This document shows positions 1 to 9,913 of a stretch of 62,758 bases of DNA, one piece after another. The notes beneath the pieces are model-generated. The model saw nothing but the letters and a program-made list of their open reading frames with translations. It was not told the DNA's origin and did no database searches. Position 1 is the stretch's first letter. Each line of letters begins with the position of its first letter. Source of the stretch: Verrucomicrobiota bacterium (GTDB lineage Bacteria; Chlamydiota; Chlamydiia; Chlamydiales; JAEYWL01); assembly GCA_023428915.1 (NCBI GenBank), contig JAEYWL010000058.1, forward strand, positions 1-62,758. Reading direction: 5' to 3'. Both the position numbers and the translations under genes were made by a program.

Positions 1-188
1 TGTTAGCCCCGCGTGAAAGCATCTGCAGGTCCTGCAGATGCTGGAACGTGGGGTTAAGACGGAAAATACAATTGAGCTGCGGTTAGCAGCGACAGAATAA
101 GTGTCGCTGCTAACCGCAGCTCGATTAAATATTATCTCCTAACCCCACGTTCCGGCACGCCTACAGCGGCCTTCACGCGGGGCTAACA
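1..188. repeat. Nested three-block palindrome (intergenic inverted-repeat element)
   Basis: Three paired blocks are nested round a 7-nt loop. Positions 1-17 pair perfectly with 172-188, 43-56 with 140-153, and 74-94 with 102-122 (21 perfect pairs). The stretches between blocks do not pair across the axis, but 19-41 is itself a perfect short palindrome (11 nt, one-base centre). No reading frame overlaps it. It lies downstream of the F-box gene, so it could end transcription, but there is no U-tract. The element may extend beyond the window edge, since pairing starts at base 1. A MITE-like or REP-like origin is inferred. Confidence 0.85.
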
Positions 189-268
189 ACTGCCAGCGCT
201 GCCGCGCTTCAAACTTAATTTTTCGATAAATCTGCTCAAAAAACTTCAATTTTTTCAAGCAAAGCTAA

Positions 269-3200
269 TTACGCAAGAACTATTTTAACCGGAAAAATCG
301 GCGGCAAACTGGATGCCGGTGGAGAAGGCAGCTTCACCATATTTTTCCCTAATGTATTTCTTGGAAACATAGCAAACATTTCTTGAGCTCTTTGGGTTCC
401 TAAAAATCCCAGAACCCGGTTTTTTACTGAGGTTAGATTGCTCCTCTGGCTATGAAAGTCGAATCCACCTTCATGTACTTTTTGCAGCAAGCGGACGCCT
501 TCATCTTTATCGGCACCTTCGCTATTCGCAACTTCTATAAACTTAGCAGCTAGCAAGTTGCATAGAAGCTGATTATCTTCCAGCTTTGAAAATATTCCGG
601 AAGATTCAGCTAAACTGCAAGTGTCTGGATCCTCTAAAAGTGCATAGATCAATCTATCTGGAAATTGGGCTCCATTTTTCAGTAATTCCCTTATATACAT
701 GCTGCGCTTTTTTACATCTTTAACCTTTAAAGCAGCTTCTAAAGGGTACCCATAGACAGGATGAGTGTTATTTAGGTCGTCTGGTCCAAAAGGCTGATTG
801 AAAAGGGATAGCATCTCAAGGTTTTCATCGAGAATGAGCTCATGGATGAGCTCATGATAAATACCTGGCCGTTTATTGATCATTTCTTTTGCAACGTCGA
901 AGGAATGTGTTTTGAGGGCCCAGTAAAGATAACTTTTTCCATCTTTTTTTAATAAAGGATCTAACTCATGCTTGAACCTTTGTTCCGATAATGATGCAAT
1001 TGCGACAGAGGCGGGTGCGAGGGGGGCTTGTGTAATGAGGCTGCCTGAGGAAATTTTCAAACTAGGTGATGCTTGTGGAGTAGACAGGCAGCTGTGATCA
1101 TTTGTTTTCTGCTTTTTGTATTTGGGTTGACCTTCTGTTTGAAGAGACGAAGGGAGACCTCTCTTAGAATTGTGCTCAAGAAGAGACTTAAGATATGCGG
1201 CTGTTTTTTTACTGCCGCTTTCTTCAGCTATTTGAAGCAGAGTTTTGCCTTGTTGATCGGGCAAGTATAAAAGTGTGTGTGAAATGGCCAATAAAGCCCT
1301 TAATATTGGCTGCGAGGAATCTTTTTTGACTACATAATGAATAAGAGCTTGACCTTTATGGTCTAGCTGTTCGAGATCTAAGCTTTGAAAAGCTAATTGT
1401 TCCATTACCTCAATGAAAGTTTCAGATTGAAAAAGAGACTTGCAGTAGGCGTAAACAAGCAGGCTTTGTCCAATAAGAGGGTCTTGATGGTTCGGATCAT
1501 ATTTTGCAGCAGCTAAGTTTGCAATTTGCCGTACATGAAATGCCGCTTCAGTAAACAAATAAGTATCATTTTGAAGGCTCTTGAATGTTTCTAAAAGCAA
1601 AGCTAATGACTCAGGAGCGCCTAAGCACACTCTGGCCAGACGAAAAATTAGTTTATGCGCCGGATCGTTTTGTTCGATAAATGTTATCACCCGTTGATTT
1701 GCTAAAAGCCTTTTTAAGAGGTCGTGAGAAGTAGCTGCTTTGATCAAATGACTTTCGATTAGAGGCAGTTCAGCTCCTAAGTCGAGCAATTTCATAGCAA
1801 TTTGTATCTGTTTTGGGTCAAGGCCAAAGGAGCCGTCAGCGAAGCGGGAGATACCATTTTGATCTCTAGCGGGAATTATTCTTCGATCTGCCAATAGCTC
1901 TTTTAAAGCAATGGAAAGCTCTTCTTTTTCCTCATTTGTTAAAGGCTCAACTGTTAAAAAAAGCTTTGCCAGCTCCCAATCATGATGCCCGATAGCCATT
2001 AAGTATGGCTTTATCACCCCTCCACTCTCGATGCATTTTTCATAGGGGGAGGCACCCAATTTAATTAACTCGGCCGCAAGTGCCAATTTACGGGGGTCGC
2101 CATGTTGGGCTTTCCTGCTTAGTAAATAGGCAAGCATGGCGGTAGCATTGGACAAATCCCTATGAGGGTGGCCAGGATGAACATTAAGCAGGGCTTTTGC
2201 ATTCTCAGCAATTTGTTCAAGGGTGCAGGTAGAAAGCAGAACTATCAGCTCTTTTAGCGGGAGCACAAAATTTTCTGGGGGAAGTGCTTTTAACATCTCT
2301 TTCACTGCCTCAATTTGCGCTAAATCGATGGCTCTTTTTAAGGGAGAGGATTGCCTTTTTGAGCGGCTTTCATAAGGATTAGCCCCTAAAGCTATTAACT
2401 TAGCGATGAGGATGATTTTAGCTTCTAATGATAAGGCCGCTTGTTGAATGACAAAGGAAAGCGGCTGAACCACACCTTGTCTTACATTGGAGTAATTTAC
2501 GTTTGCCCCTAGGAATATTAGCCGGTTTAAAACACCATGGGTTGCATTTTTTGGATGTAACAAGGCTCTGTAGAGCAATTGATTTGGGGTAAAGGTCGGT
2601 TTGTATTCTTCGTTTAAAAGGAATTCAGCTGTTCCGGCATGCCCTTTTTCCAGTATTGTTTCAATTAATGGTATAGAAATGACATCGCGCCTGGCCCCAT
2701 TGGCTAACAACCATTTCACTAGGGCCAGTTGTCCGGCTTCTATGGCCACATACAGGGCTGTATTATTAGGAAGGAGGCTGCCGTCAGAGGAAGGGAAAGT
2801 CTCATCAACGCCTGCTTGCAGGCATTTCATTGTTTCTTGAAACAAGGCTACATTTCCCCCTCTTGCGGCAGCAAAAAAGCATGCTTTATTCTTTAAAAGA
2901 TGTTGAAAGGCTGGGCAGCCGCAATTTGCCTCGACAAAATTAAATAGCTTTTGATTTCCCCTTTCCAAAATTATGAGTAAAATGGCGTGTTTTTCTTCAT
3001 GGGATAATGTGTAAAAGCAAGCTCCCGCCCTTTTAAATAGCGTTATCTCGTCTTTTTCAGCGGCAAGCTTTAGGATAGCTGCTTCGAAATCTTTAGATGC
3101 AGCTCCTAAATCTAAAAGTAAATGGCAAACTTCTGCATTTCCTTTTTCAAGAGCTAATTTAAGAGCTGCGGCGGCATGGACATTGGTTTCTTCCCGTTTA

Positions 3201-3907
3201 GCAGCCTCTTCCTGTGTTACAGCAGGAGGCTGTTGCGTGTTAGACTCAGTTGAAATAGCGGGGGCTTTTGAGGGAATAGCTTTGATAAATTGCCCCTGGT
3301 ATTTAAGCAGATAAGCCAATATTTTCGGGCATTGGTAAATGACGGGACTTTTGAACAAGCGGAAAACATCGTCTTGATGCAGGTATTTAAGATTAAGGAG
3401 AGTCCTCCTAGGGTTGAGAGTGAGTGCAGCACCCGGAACATTGTTTTTTTCATTCCATGAGGCGTACCGCTCTATTATCCTGCCCGATTCATCAACGAGG
3501 GCTTGATAGTTTTTATCTGCATCTGCGAGCTTTAGCAGTTCAGCTTCGATTTCGCGGATAAATTTTTGCGCCTCTACTAGCACATTTGATGAAGTGATAT
3601 CGCCTGTAAAACCTAATTCGTAAGCTAAGGGAATCAATGCAGCATTTGTACGGGCATGATTTTCTTTAGAAGTGCATATAAAATTCGGCAGCGAAACATT
3701 AGGCACGAAATAAATAATGCGGTTGAAAATTTCGTTCGGCAGTTGATTTAGATAGTTTGTAGTATCTGTCTCGACTGTAATTGGAGTGCAGGCTGCAGCT
3801 TTGGCTCGCTTCAAACAGGGACTGCTATTTTTTTTAACTTGCGTGTGTCCAGCTTTAATTTCAGCATACGGCCTTTTTAAATTAACACCTTCTATCATAA
3901 ACATCAT
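269..3907 (-). CDS. F-box and ankyrin-like repeat protein, probable host-directed effector
   Basis: The 1212-residue protein opens with a basic, NLS-like stretch (about residues 10-38). An F-box follows at about 52-90, with the core LPNEIFNRIIYF. In eukaryotes F-boxes bind Skp1 of SCF ubiquitin ligases. The rest is alpha-helical with many degenerate ankyrin-like units, for example TALYVAIEAGQLALVKWLL near 384 and TLLQIAEESGSKKTAAYL near 920. A second Lys-rich patch (KYKKQK) lies near 950. There is no signal peptide or membrane segment, so type III secretion is the likely route; that is inference. The start at 3907 has AAAGG just upstream; ATG codons at residues 2 and 4 are alternatives. F-box/ankyrin proteins are a known effector class in amoeba symbionts such as Legionella and Protochlamydia. 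The host target is unknown. Confidence 0.8.
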   Translation of the reverse strand: MMFMIEGVNLKRPYAEIKAGHTQVKKNSSPCLKRAKAAACTPITVETDTTNYLNQLPNEIFNRIIYFVPNVSLPNFICTSKENHARTNAALIPLAYELGFTGDITSSNVLVEAQKFIREIEAELLKLADADKNYQALVDESGRIIERYASWNEKNNVPGAALTLNPRRTLLNLKYLHQDDVFRLFKSPVIYQCPKILAYLLKYQGQFIKAIPSKAPAISTESNTQQPPAVTQEEAAKREETNVHAAAALKLALEKGNAEVCHLLLDLGAASKDFEAAILKLAAEKDEITLFKRAGACFYTLSHEEKHAILLIILERGNQKLFNFVEANCGCPAFQHLLKNKACFFAAARGGNVALFQETMKCLQAGVDETFPSSDGSLLPNNTALYVAIEAGQLALVKWLLANGARRDVISIPLIETILEKGHAGTAEFLLNEEYKPTFTPNQLLYRALLHPKNATHGVLNRLIFLGANVNYSNVRQGVVQPLSFVIQQAALSLEAKIILIAKLIALGANPYESRSKRQSSPLKRAIDLAQIEAVKEMLKALPPENFVLPLKELIVLLSTCTLEQIAENAKALLNVHPGHPHRDLSNATAMLAYLLSRKAQHGDPRKLALAAELIKLGASPYEKCIESGGVIKPYLMAIGHHDWELAKLFLTVEPLTNEEKEELSIALKELLADRRIIPARDQNGISRFADGSFGLDPKQIQIAMKLLDLGAELPLIESHLIKAATSHDLLKRLLANQRVITFIEQNDPAHKLIFRLARVCLGAPESLALLLETFKSLQNDTYLFTEAAFHVRQIANLAAAKYDPNHQDPLIGQSLLVYAYCKSLFQSETFIEVMEQLAFQSLDLEQLDHKGQALIHYVVKKDSSQPILRALLAISHTLLYLPDQQGKTLLQIAEESGSKKTAAYLKSLLEHNSKRGLPSSLQTEGQPKYKKQKTNDHSCLSTPQASPSLKISSGSLITQAPLAPASVAIASLSEQRFKHELDPLLKKDGKSYLYWALKTHSFDVAKEMINKRPGIYHELIHELILDENLEMLSLFNQPFGPDDLNNTHPVYGYPLEAALKVKDVKKRSMYIRELLKNGAQFPDRLIYALLEDPDTCSLAESSGIFSKLEDNQLLCNLLAAKFIEVANSEGADKDEGVRLLQKVHEGGFDFHSQRSNLTSVKNRVLGFLGTQRAQEMFAMFPRNTLGKNMVKLPSPPASSLPPIFPVKIVLA

Positions 3908-4025
3908 ACCTTTATAAAGTTGGTGAGATATTATAATGTTAAGTTTTTATTAAGTAAAGAAAGTATAAAAAACAAAAAGTAATGTTATTGCATAGGGTGG
4001 GTTTTGAAAATAAATAACTAACTTT

Positions 4026-4970
4026 TTACGGCACGAGCTTGACGACAATTGCAGAGCAGTTATCTTGAGACCCCTTTTGTAAAGCTGTTTTGACAAGCTC
4101 TTCTGCGGCTTCTGAGGAATTTTTTCCTTGCCTTAATGCTGCTTCGACTACCTTAACGGCCTCATCATTTTTTATGGCGTCCCAAATCCCATCAGAAGCT
4201 AGAATCAAGAAATTATTAAAATGCACGCTGCCGAGTTCGCTTAAAGCAAAAGTCGTAACAGTGGGTTTAGGGCAGGCGCCATTAATTTTATAGTCGCCAA
4301 AAACCCTGCCTACAGCGAGCGCTCCGTTTCTTTCGTCGCCGATGCAAAGTTGTCCATTATGCATGAACAGCAGTATTTTATTTTTTATAAACTCTATTTG
4401 CATATGTACAGCATCCACTTTATCGTCTATACTTAAAGGTTTTGCCTCTCCTTTGTAGGCGAGGACGGCGCGGCTATCGCCAACATTAACCACATACAGC
4501 ATCTTATCAAAAATAAAAGCAAGGATCGCTGTGGTGCCGCCTTTTCTAAGTATGCCATCACAAGTAAGCGCTTGCTTTAATTCAGCATTGCAATCTAAAA
4601 ACTGCTCTTCCAGTAAGTTTTCAAGGCAACGAGGCTGGCGCTGCTCAAGATCTGCAAAGGCTTTAACTGCTATTGCTAGTTTAGCGCCAATAACTTTGCT
4701 CACCCGTTGTGCATAATCAAGACCAAAATACCCATGGCCGTCAAAAATTCCAAAAAGGGGGAGGGAGGTATCGTTAACTTCAAAGGAAGAAAAGAGCGCT
4801 TCATCTTGCATTTGTTCATAAACACCGGCAGTTGTGCAGCCGCCTGCTGTAATGCCAGCAATTGTGTTTTCGCCATACTGATTCAAGGTAATGGTTGTAT
4901 TGATTTCGGCTTCTTCTTCTAGAAAATTATATAAACCAGAAACGGATGGGGTAGGTCTAGTTGCTTCCAT
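4026..4970 (-). CDS. PP2C-family serine/threonine protein phosphatase
   Basis: PP2C enzymes are Mn/Mg-dependent phosphatases that remove phosphate from Ser/Thr. The metal-binding and core motifs are present in order: FDGHG (76-80), GGTTA (144-148), NVGDSRAVL (162-170), ASDGIWD (258-264) and DNCSAIVV (303-310). The length (314 aa) fits a single catalytic domain with about 45 extra N-terminal residues and no membrane anchor. It lies 118 bp upstream of the F-box gene on the same strand and divergent from sufB. It could counteract a bacterial Hanks-type kinase or act in the host cell; the sequence does not decide. No partner kinase is adjacent, though a kinase-like protein sits at 28.6-30.0 kb. 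Confidence 0.9.
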   Translation of the reverse strand: MEATRPTPSVSGLYNFLEEEAEINTTITLNQYGENTIAGITAGGCTTAGVYEQMQDEALFSSFEVNDTSLPLFGIFDGHGYFGLDYAQRVSKVIGAKLAIAVKAFADLEQRQPRCLENLLEEQFLDCNAELKQALTCDGILRKGGTTAILAFIFDKMLYVVNVGDSRAVLAYKGEAKPLSIDDKVDAVHMQIEFIKNKILLFMHNGQLCIGDERNGALAVGRVFGDYKINGACPKPTVTTFALSELGSVHFNNFLILASDGIWDAIKNDEAVKVVEAALRQGKNSSEAAEELVKTALQKGSQDNCSAIVVKLVP

Positions 4971-5140
4971 AATAAAGTTTCCTATTTAAGTGTTGAGGTT
5001 GTTCGGTGATTTGTAACTATTTGTATTTATTTGGTTTTGTTTTATTACTAAAATGTAAGCCTTAAATTTTAAGTAGTGATTAAAGAGTAGTGTATGTTAT
5101 TCTTGTATAGAATTTAAGAAAAAAAGAGAGACTTGCTGGG

Positions 5141-6580
5141 ATGTCAACGGATACCTATTCTAAAAAAAATAGTGAGTACAAATACGGTTTTGTCACCGAA
5201 ATTGAAACCGAGCGGTTGCCTAAAGGGCTTAATGAAGAGGTCATCCGGGCGATCTCGGCAAAGAAGGAAGAGCCGGAATTCATGCTGGAGTTCAGGCTTA
5301 AAGCCTATCGGCGCTGGCTTGAGATGGAAGAGCCAGACTGGGCTAACCTTAAGCACTCGCCTATTGATTTTCAAAATATCACCTACTATTCCGCTCCCAA
5401 GAACAAACCCAAACTCAACAACTTATCTGATGCCGATCCAGAACTCTTAAAGACCTTTGAAAAATTAGGTATTCCCGTTGAAGAGCAGATGCGGTTAACT
5501 AACGTCGCCGTCGATCTTGTATTTGATTCTGTCTCCATAGGCACGACTTTTAAAAAGAAGTTAGAAGACGCTGGGGTAATCCTTTGCTCAATCTCTGAAG
5601 CGATCCGCAAGTATCCGGAATTAATTAGCAAATACTTAGGCAGCGTAGTGCCTGCGGGAGACAATTACTTTGCCGCCCTGAACTCCGCCGTCTTTACTGA
5701 CGGTTCTTTCGTCTATATCCCCAAGGGGGTGCGCTGCCCCATGGAAATCTCTACCTATTTCCGTATAAATGATAAAGAATCCGGCCAATTTGAGCGCACG
5801 CTTATCATTGCCGAAGAAGGCTCTTATGTAAGCTATTTGGAAGGCTGCACAGCCCCTGCTTATGACAATAATCAGCTGCATGCCGCAGTAGTGGAACTCG
5901 TGGCCTTGGAAAAGGCCGAAATTAAATACGCTACAGTGCAAAACTGGTATTCCGGCCACCCTGAAACAGGAGAAGGCGGAATTTACAATTTTGTGACTAA
6001 GCGGGGGCGCTGTGCCGGCAGCCACTCTAAAATTTCCTGGACTCAAGTAGAAGTTGGAGCCGCTATTACTTGGAAGTATCCAAGTTGTATTTTACAGGGC
6101 GATCATTCCATCGGGGAGTTTTACTCTGTAGCTTTAACTAATGGACATATGCAAGCCGATACAGGCACCAAAATGATCCATTTGGGCAAAAATACCCGCT
6201 CTACTATTGTATCAAAAGGAATCAGCGCCGATAATTCCCATAATAGCTACCGCGGGCTGGTAAAAATTGCCCCCCGCGCGCATGGCGCGCGCAACTATAC
6301 GCAATGCGACTCAATGCTAGTGGGCAACAATTGCTCAGCCAATACTTTTCCTTACATCGAAGTGAGCAACTCTACCAGCCAGGTTGAACACGAGGCAACC
6401 ACCTCGAAAATTAATGAAGAGCAGTTATTTTACTGCCGTTCAAGAGGCCTCTCGCAAGAAGAGGCTGTTAATATGATTGTCAATGGCTTTTGCAAAGAGG
6501 TGATGGAAGTGCTGCCTCTGGAATTTGCTGCAGAAGCGCGCAATCTTTTAAAACTTAAATTAGAAAACTCAGTCGGATAG
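5141..6580 (+). CDS. sufB: Fe-S cluster assembly scaffold SufB
   Basis: First gene of a sufBCDS operon. SufB is the scaffold of the SufBC2D complex, on which Fe-S clusters are built from sulfur supplied by SufS. The 479-residue length is usual. The beta-helix core (about 190-440) is easy to recognise, for example CTAPAYDNNQLHAAVVELVA near 238 and the C-terminal YCRSRGLSQEEA followed by a C-terminal helix. The ATG follows a purine-rich leader (AAAAAGAGAG). sufC starts 5 bp after the stop. Chlamydiae use SUF as their Fe-S system; no sufE or sufU lies in this window. Confidence 0.96.
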   Translation: MSTDTYSKKNSEYKYGFVTEIETERLPKGLNEEVIRAISAKKEEPEFMLEFRLKAYRRWLEMEEPDWANLKHSPIDFQNITYYSAPKNKPKLNNLSDADPELLKTFEKLGIPVEEQMRLTNVAVDLVFDSVSIGTTFKKKLEDAGVILCSISEAIRKYPELISKYLGSVVPAGDNYFAALNSAVFTDGSFVYIPKGVRCPMEISTYFRINDKESGQFERTLIIAEEGSYVSYLEGCTAPAYDNNQLHAAVVELVALEKAEIKYATVQNWYSGHPETGEGGIYNFVTKRGRCAGSHSKISWTQVEVGAAITWKYPSCILQGDHSIGEFYSVALTNGHMQADTGTKMIHLGKNTRSTIVSKGISADNSHNSYRGLVKIAPRAHGARNYTQCDSMLVGNNCSANTFPYIEVSNSTSQVEHEATTSKINEEQLFYCRSRGLSQEEAVNMIVNGFCKEVMEVLPLEFAAEARNLLKLKLENSVG

Positions 6581-6585
6581 GAATT

Positions 6586-7338
6586 ATGCTGCAAATCATC
6601 GACTTATGGGCCAATGTAGAAAATGCCCCCATACTTAAGGGATTCTCGCTCACTGTAAACAGAGGAGAAATCCATGCCATTATGGGGCCCAATGGGGCGG
6701 GAAAATCAACGCTGGCAAAAATTCTAGCCGGGCATCCTGCCTATGAAGTGACTGGCGGCGAAATCCTTTTTAACGGACAAAACCTCTTGGAAATGGAACC
6801 CGAAGAACGGGCTTTGGCTGGAATCTTTATGGGCTTTCAATACCCTGTGGAAATTCCTGGGGTTAGCAACCAGCTGTTTTTACGCACCGCTTATAATTTA
6901 CGCCGCAAAGCACAGGAACTGCCTGAGGCCTCCGAGGAGGAGTTCCAAAAAATGCTGGATGCCAAAATGAAAGAAATGGACATCAAAGCAGAACTAAAAG
7001 AACGCAATGTCAATGAAGGGTTTTCAGGCGGCGAAAAGAAGCGCAATGAAATCTTGCAGATGGCCATTTTAAAGCCGGAGTTAGCCGTTCTGGATGAAAC
7101 AGATTCTGGATTAGACATCGACGCTTTGCGTATTGTAGCTAAAGGCGTCAATCAGGTAATGGGCCAGGATTTAGGTTTGATCCTCATAACCCACTACCAG
7201 CGCTTGCTGGATTACATTCAGCCCGACTTTGTACATGTAATGATCGATGGACGCATCGTCCATTCCGGCGCTGCCGATTTGGCATTGATGCTTGAAGAAA
7301 AAGGCTATGACTGGCTACAGGGTGAGGGGCAAAACTAA
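6586..7338 (+). CDS. sufC: Fe-S assembly ATPase SufC
   Basis: An ABC-type ATPase (250 aa) that drives conformational change in the SufBC2D scaffold. Walker A is GPNGAGKST (residues 34-42). The signature is the SufC-type FSGGEKKRNEI, followed by Walker B AVLDETDSGLDIDAL, which carries the D-E-T-D-S-G-L-D form characteristic of SufC rather than a transporter ATPase. The gene is 5 bp after sufB, and its stop overlaps the sufD start in a TAATG arrangement, which suggests translational coupling. Confidence 0.96.
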   Translation: MLQIIDLWANVENAPILKGFSLTVNRGEIHAIMGPNGAGKSTLAKILAGHPAYEVTGGEILFNGQNLLEMEPEERALAGIFMGFQYPVEIPGVSNQLFLRTAYNLRRKAQELPEASEEEFQKMLDAKMKEMDIKAELKERNVNEGFSGGEKKRNEILQMAILKPELAVLDETDSGLDIDALRIVAKGVNQVMGQDLGLILITHYQRLLDYIQPDFVHVMIDGRIVHSGAADLALMLEEKGYDWLQGEGQN

Positions 7339-8636
7339 TGTTGCAGCGCGAAGCAGAACACGAGCAATTCCATGCACTTTTGTGCGAGCAGTTTGAAAAA
7401 TATTCAGGCGATGCCTTGCAGGCTGTAAGAAAAAAAGCTTGGGAGAAATACCTGAGTGTCGGCCTGCCTTCCCGCAGAAATGAGGCGTACCAATATGTTC
7501 CTATCCGTTCGCTGCTTGAAAATCCTTTTAGTTCTCTTTCCAATGGCGCCAAAATCCTGCATAATCTTTCGGCCCATATTTGTGAAGAAGCACACGAAAG
7601 CCATCTCGTTTTTGTAAATGGCAGTTATAAACCCGAGCTGAGCTGCAGCAAGGGCTTGCCCTCGCAAATTATTATAATGACTTTGCAAGAGGCTATGAAA
7701 TCTTATAGCGCTTTGCTCAACAACCATTGGAACCGCAGCCTTAAAGATGAAAGCGATGCTTTTGCCGCAATCAATGCTGCTGTCCACTCAGAAGGGCTGT
7801 TTATTTACGTCCCCCCTAAATGCCGCGCAGCTATCCCCATACAATTGCTGCAAGTCATCGACAGTGAAGTTGGCTTCCCTGTAATTATGCCTCGGGTGCA
7901 GATTTTTGTTGGCGCTCAGGCAGAAGTGCAATTTGCTTGCACTGCCGCAGCTACCCCTAACTCAAATTTTGCCTGCAACCAAGTTATTGAGATTAATGTT
8001 GAAGAAGGCGCCAAAGTGCAAGTTGCGCAGCAGGTTTCTTGTGAAGGCTCGCATGGATGGTATTTTGAGGCTCTGCGCGGCAACGTGAAGCGCGATGCCA
8101 GCCTGCAATGCGTAAACTTAGCCCATGGCGACATCCCTACCCGCTATGACTATAATGTCAAGCTGCTAGGTGAAAATAGCGAAGCCCTTCTGCATGGAAT
8201 TTCAGTGCTGACCAAGCGCCGGGAAGTACACAATCACATTTTGATGGAACACCATGCGCCGAATTGCCGCTCCAATCAGCTATTTAAAAGCGTGCTGCAT
8301 GATGTCAGCCGCAGCAGTTTTGAAGGCAAGATTTTGGTGCAGAGGATAGCACAAAAGACCGAAGCCTATCAGCTTAACAAAACCCTCCTCATTAATGATG
8401 GAGCCCAGGCTTTCAGCAAGCCGAATTTAGAGATCTTTGCCGATGACGTTAAGGCGTCGCACGGTTCTACAATCGGACAATTGAACCATGAGCATTTATT
8501 CTACTTGCAAGCGCGCGGTTTCTCTTTCGATTATGCCCGCCGTTTATTAATTGAAGGGTTCTGCCAGGAAGTAAGCCAGCTTGCCTGCGCGGATTCGTTA
8601 GCAAATGCCTTTCTTAAGAAAATTCAAAACAATTAA
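7338..8636 (+). CDS. sufD: Fe-S cluster assembly protein SufD
   Basis: SufD is the SufB paralog that completes the SufBC2D scaffold. The 432-residue protein has a variable N-terminal part and the conserved C-terminal core with VLTKRREVHNHI, a SRSSFEGKILVQ strand, and the SHGSTIGQLNHEHLFYLQAR block near 373-392, which carries the conserved His. The start overlaps the sufC stop by one base. sufS begins 3 bp after the stop. The N-terminal third is less conserved, as expected for SufD. Confidence 0.93.
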   Translation: MLQREAEHEQFHALLCEQFEKYSGDALQAVRKKAWEKYLSVGLPSRRNEAYQYVPIRSLLENPFSSLSNGAKILHNLSAHICEEAHESHLVFVNGSYKPELSCSKGLPSQIIIMTLQEAMKSYSALLNNHWNRSLKDESDAFAAINAAVHSEGLFIYVPPKCRAAIPIQLLQVIDSEVGFPVIMPRVQIFVGAQAEVQFACTAAATPNSNFACNQVIEINVEEGAKVQVAQQVSCEGSHGWYFEALRGNVKRDASLQCVNLAHGDIPTRYDYNVKLLGENSEALLHGISVLTKRREVHNHILMEHHAPNCRSNQLFKSVLHDVSRSSFEGKILVQRIAQKTEAYQLNKTLLINDGAQAFSKPNLEIFADDVKASHGSTIGQLNHEHLFYLQARGFSFDYARRLLIEGFCQEVSQLACADSLANAFLKKIQNN

Positions 8637-8639
8637 GCT

Positions 8640-9848
8640 ATGGAACACTACCGACGCGATTTTCCGGTGCTGGGCTGTCAAGTACACAACAAGCCGCTTA
8701 TCTACTTTGATAGTGCGGCCACTGCACAAAAACCCCAAGCAGTGATTGACTGCATGACAGAGTTCTATCAGAAACGGTATGGGACTGTGCATCGAGCTGT
8801 GTACTATTTAGCTAGCGTAGCTACTGAAGAACACAATCGCGTCAGGGAAAAAGTTGCGGCATTTCTGGGGGCGAAATCCAGCGAGGAAATTATTTTCACC
8901 CGCGGCTCTACCGAATCGATCAATCTGGTTGCAAGCTCCTTTAGCAAGCAGTTTTTATATCCTGGTGATGAGATCCTGATATCAGAGATAGAACATCACG
9001 CCAATATCGTGCCTTGGCAGATGGCTTGCAAAGAGCGGCAGGCGCATTTAAAGGCCATACCGGTAGATGATAGAGGCTGTTTGGATCTCGCTGCCTTGCA
9101 GAATTTACTTACAAACAAGACTAAACTAGTAGCCATAAGCCATATATCCAATGCCCTTGGGACCATTCATCCCATACGCGAAATTGTTGCACTCGCCCAC
9201 GCCAAGGGAGCGAAGGTATTGATCGACGGGGCGCAAGCTGTTCCTCATCTTGAAGTCAATGTACAAGAACTTGATGTCGATTTTTACCTGTTTTCAGGCC
9301 ATAAAATTTACGGGCCTACCGGCATCGGCATCCTATATGGCAAAAAAGAACTTTTAGATGCCATGCCTCCCTACCAAGGCGGCGGGGATATGATCGACAC
9401 GGTAACTTTAGAAAATACCACTTATAATGACTTGCCGTTGAAATTCGAAGCCGGAACGCCGAGTATAGCCGAAGCAATTGGCTTAGGGGCCGCTATTGAT
9501 TACATTCAAGCCATCGGATTAGATAAGATCCGTACTTGGGAAGAAAAGCTTTTAGCTTATGCCACAGATAAGCTGCAGCAAATAAAGGGCTTGCGAATTA
9601 TTGGCACCGCGCCGCAAAAAGGGGCGCTTATCAGTTTTGTAATCGAAGGGATTCATCACTTGGATTTAGGCACCTGCCTGGACTTAGAAGGAATTGCTAT
9701 CCGTACCGGCCACCATTGCGCCCAAACAGCCATGCACCGCTTTGGTGTTACAGGAACTTCCCGTATTTCATTCGGACTCTATAATACTTGTGATGAAATT
9801 GATAAATTTATCATTTCTTTACAAAATATTATTAAAACTCTGCAATAA
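8640..9848 (+). CDS. sufS: Cysteine desulfurase SufS
   Basis: PLP-dependent group II cysteine desulfurase (402 aa) that mobilises sulfur from L-cysteine for the SufBCD scaffold. The PLP-lysine motif is SGHKIYGPTGIG, and the persulfide-carrying Cys is in RTGHHCAQTAMHRFG, typical of SufS/CsdA. The N-terminal motifs YFDSAATAQKP and FTRGSTESINLV are also standard. It is the last gene of the suf operon. The missing sulfur-transfer partner (SufE or SufU) must be encoded elsewhere if it is present. Confidence 0.95.
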   Translation: MEHYRRDFPVLGCQVHNKPLIYFDSAATAQKPQAVIDCMTEFYQKRYGTVHRAVYYLASVATEEHNRVREKVAAFLGAKSSEEIIFTRGSTESINLVASSFSKQFLYPGDEILISEIEHHANIVPWQMACKERQAHLKAIPVDDRGCLDLAALQNLLTNKTKLVAISHISNALGTIHPIREIVALAHAKGAKVLIDGAQAVPHLEVNVQELDVDFYLFSGHKIYGPTGIGILYGKKELLDAMPPYQGGGDMIDTVTLENTTYNDLPLKFEAGTPSIAEAIGLGAAIDYIQAIGLDKIRTWEEKLLAYATDKLQQIKGLRIIGTAPQKGALISFVIEGIHHLDLGTCLDLEGIAIRTGHHCAQTAMHRFGVTGTSRISFGLYNTCDEIDKFIISLQNIIKTLQ

Positions 9849-9913
9849 TAACCCCGACTATTTTGAATCGAACTTTTAGCTGATAAGTAATAATCAATAA
9901 GGATGCGGCTATT

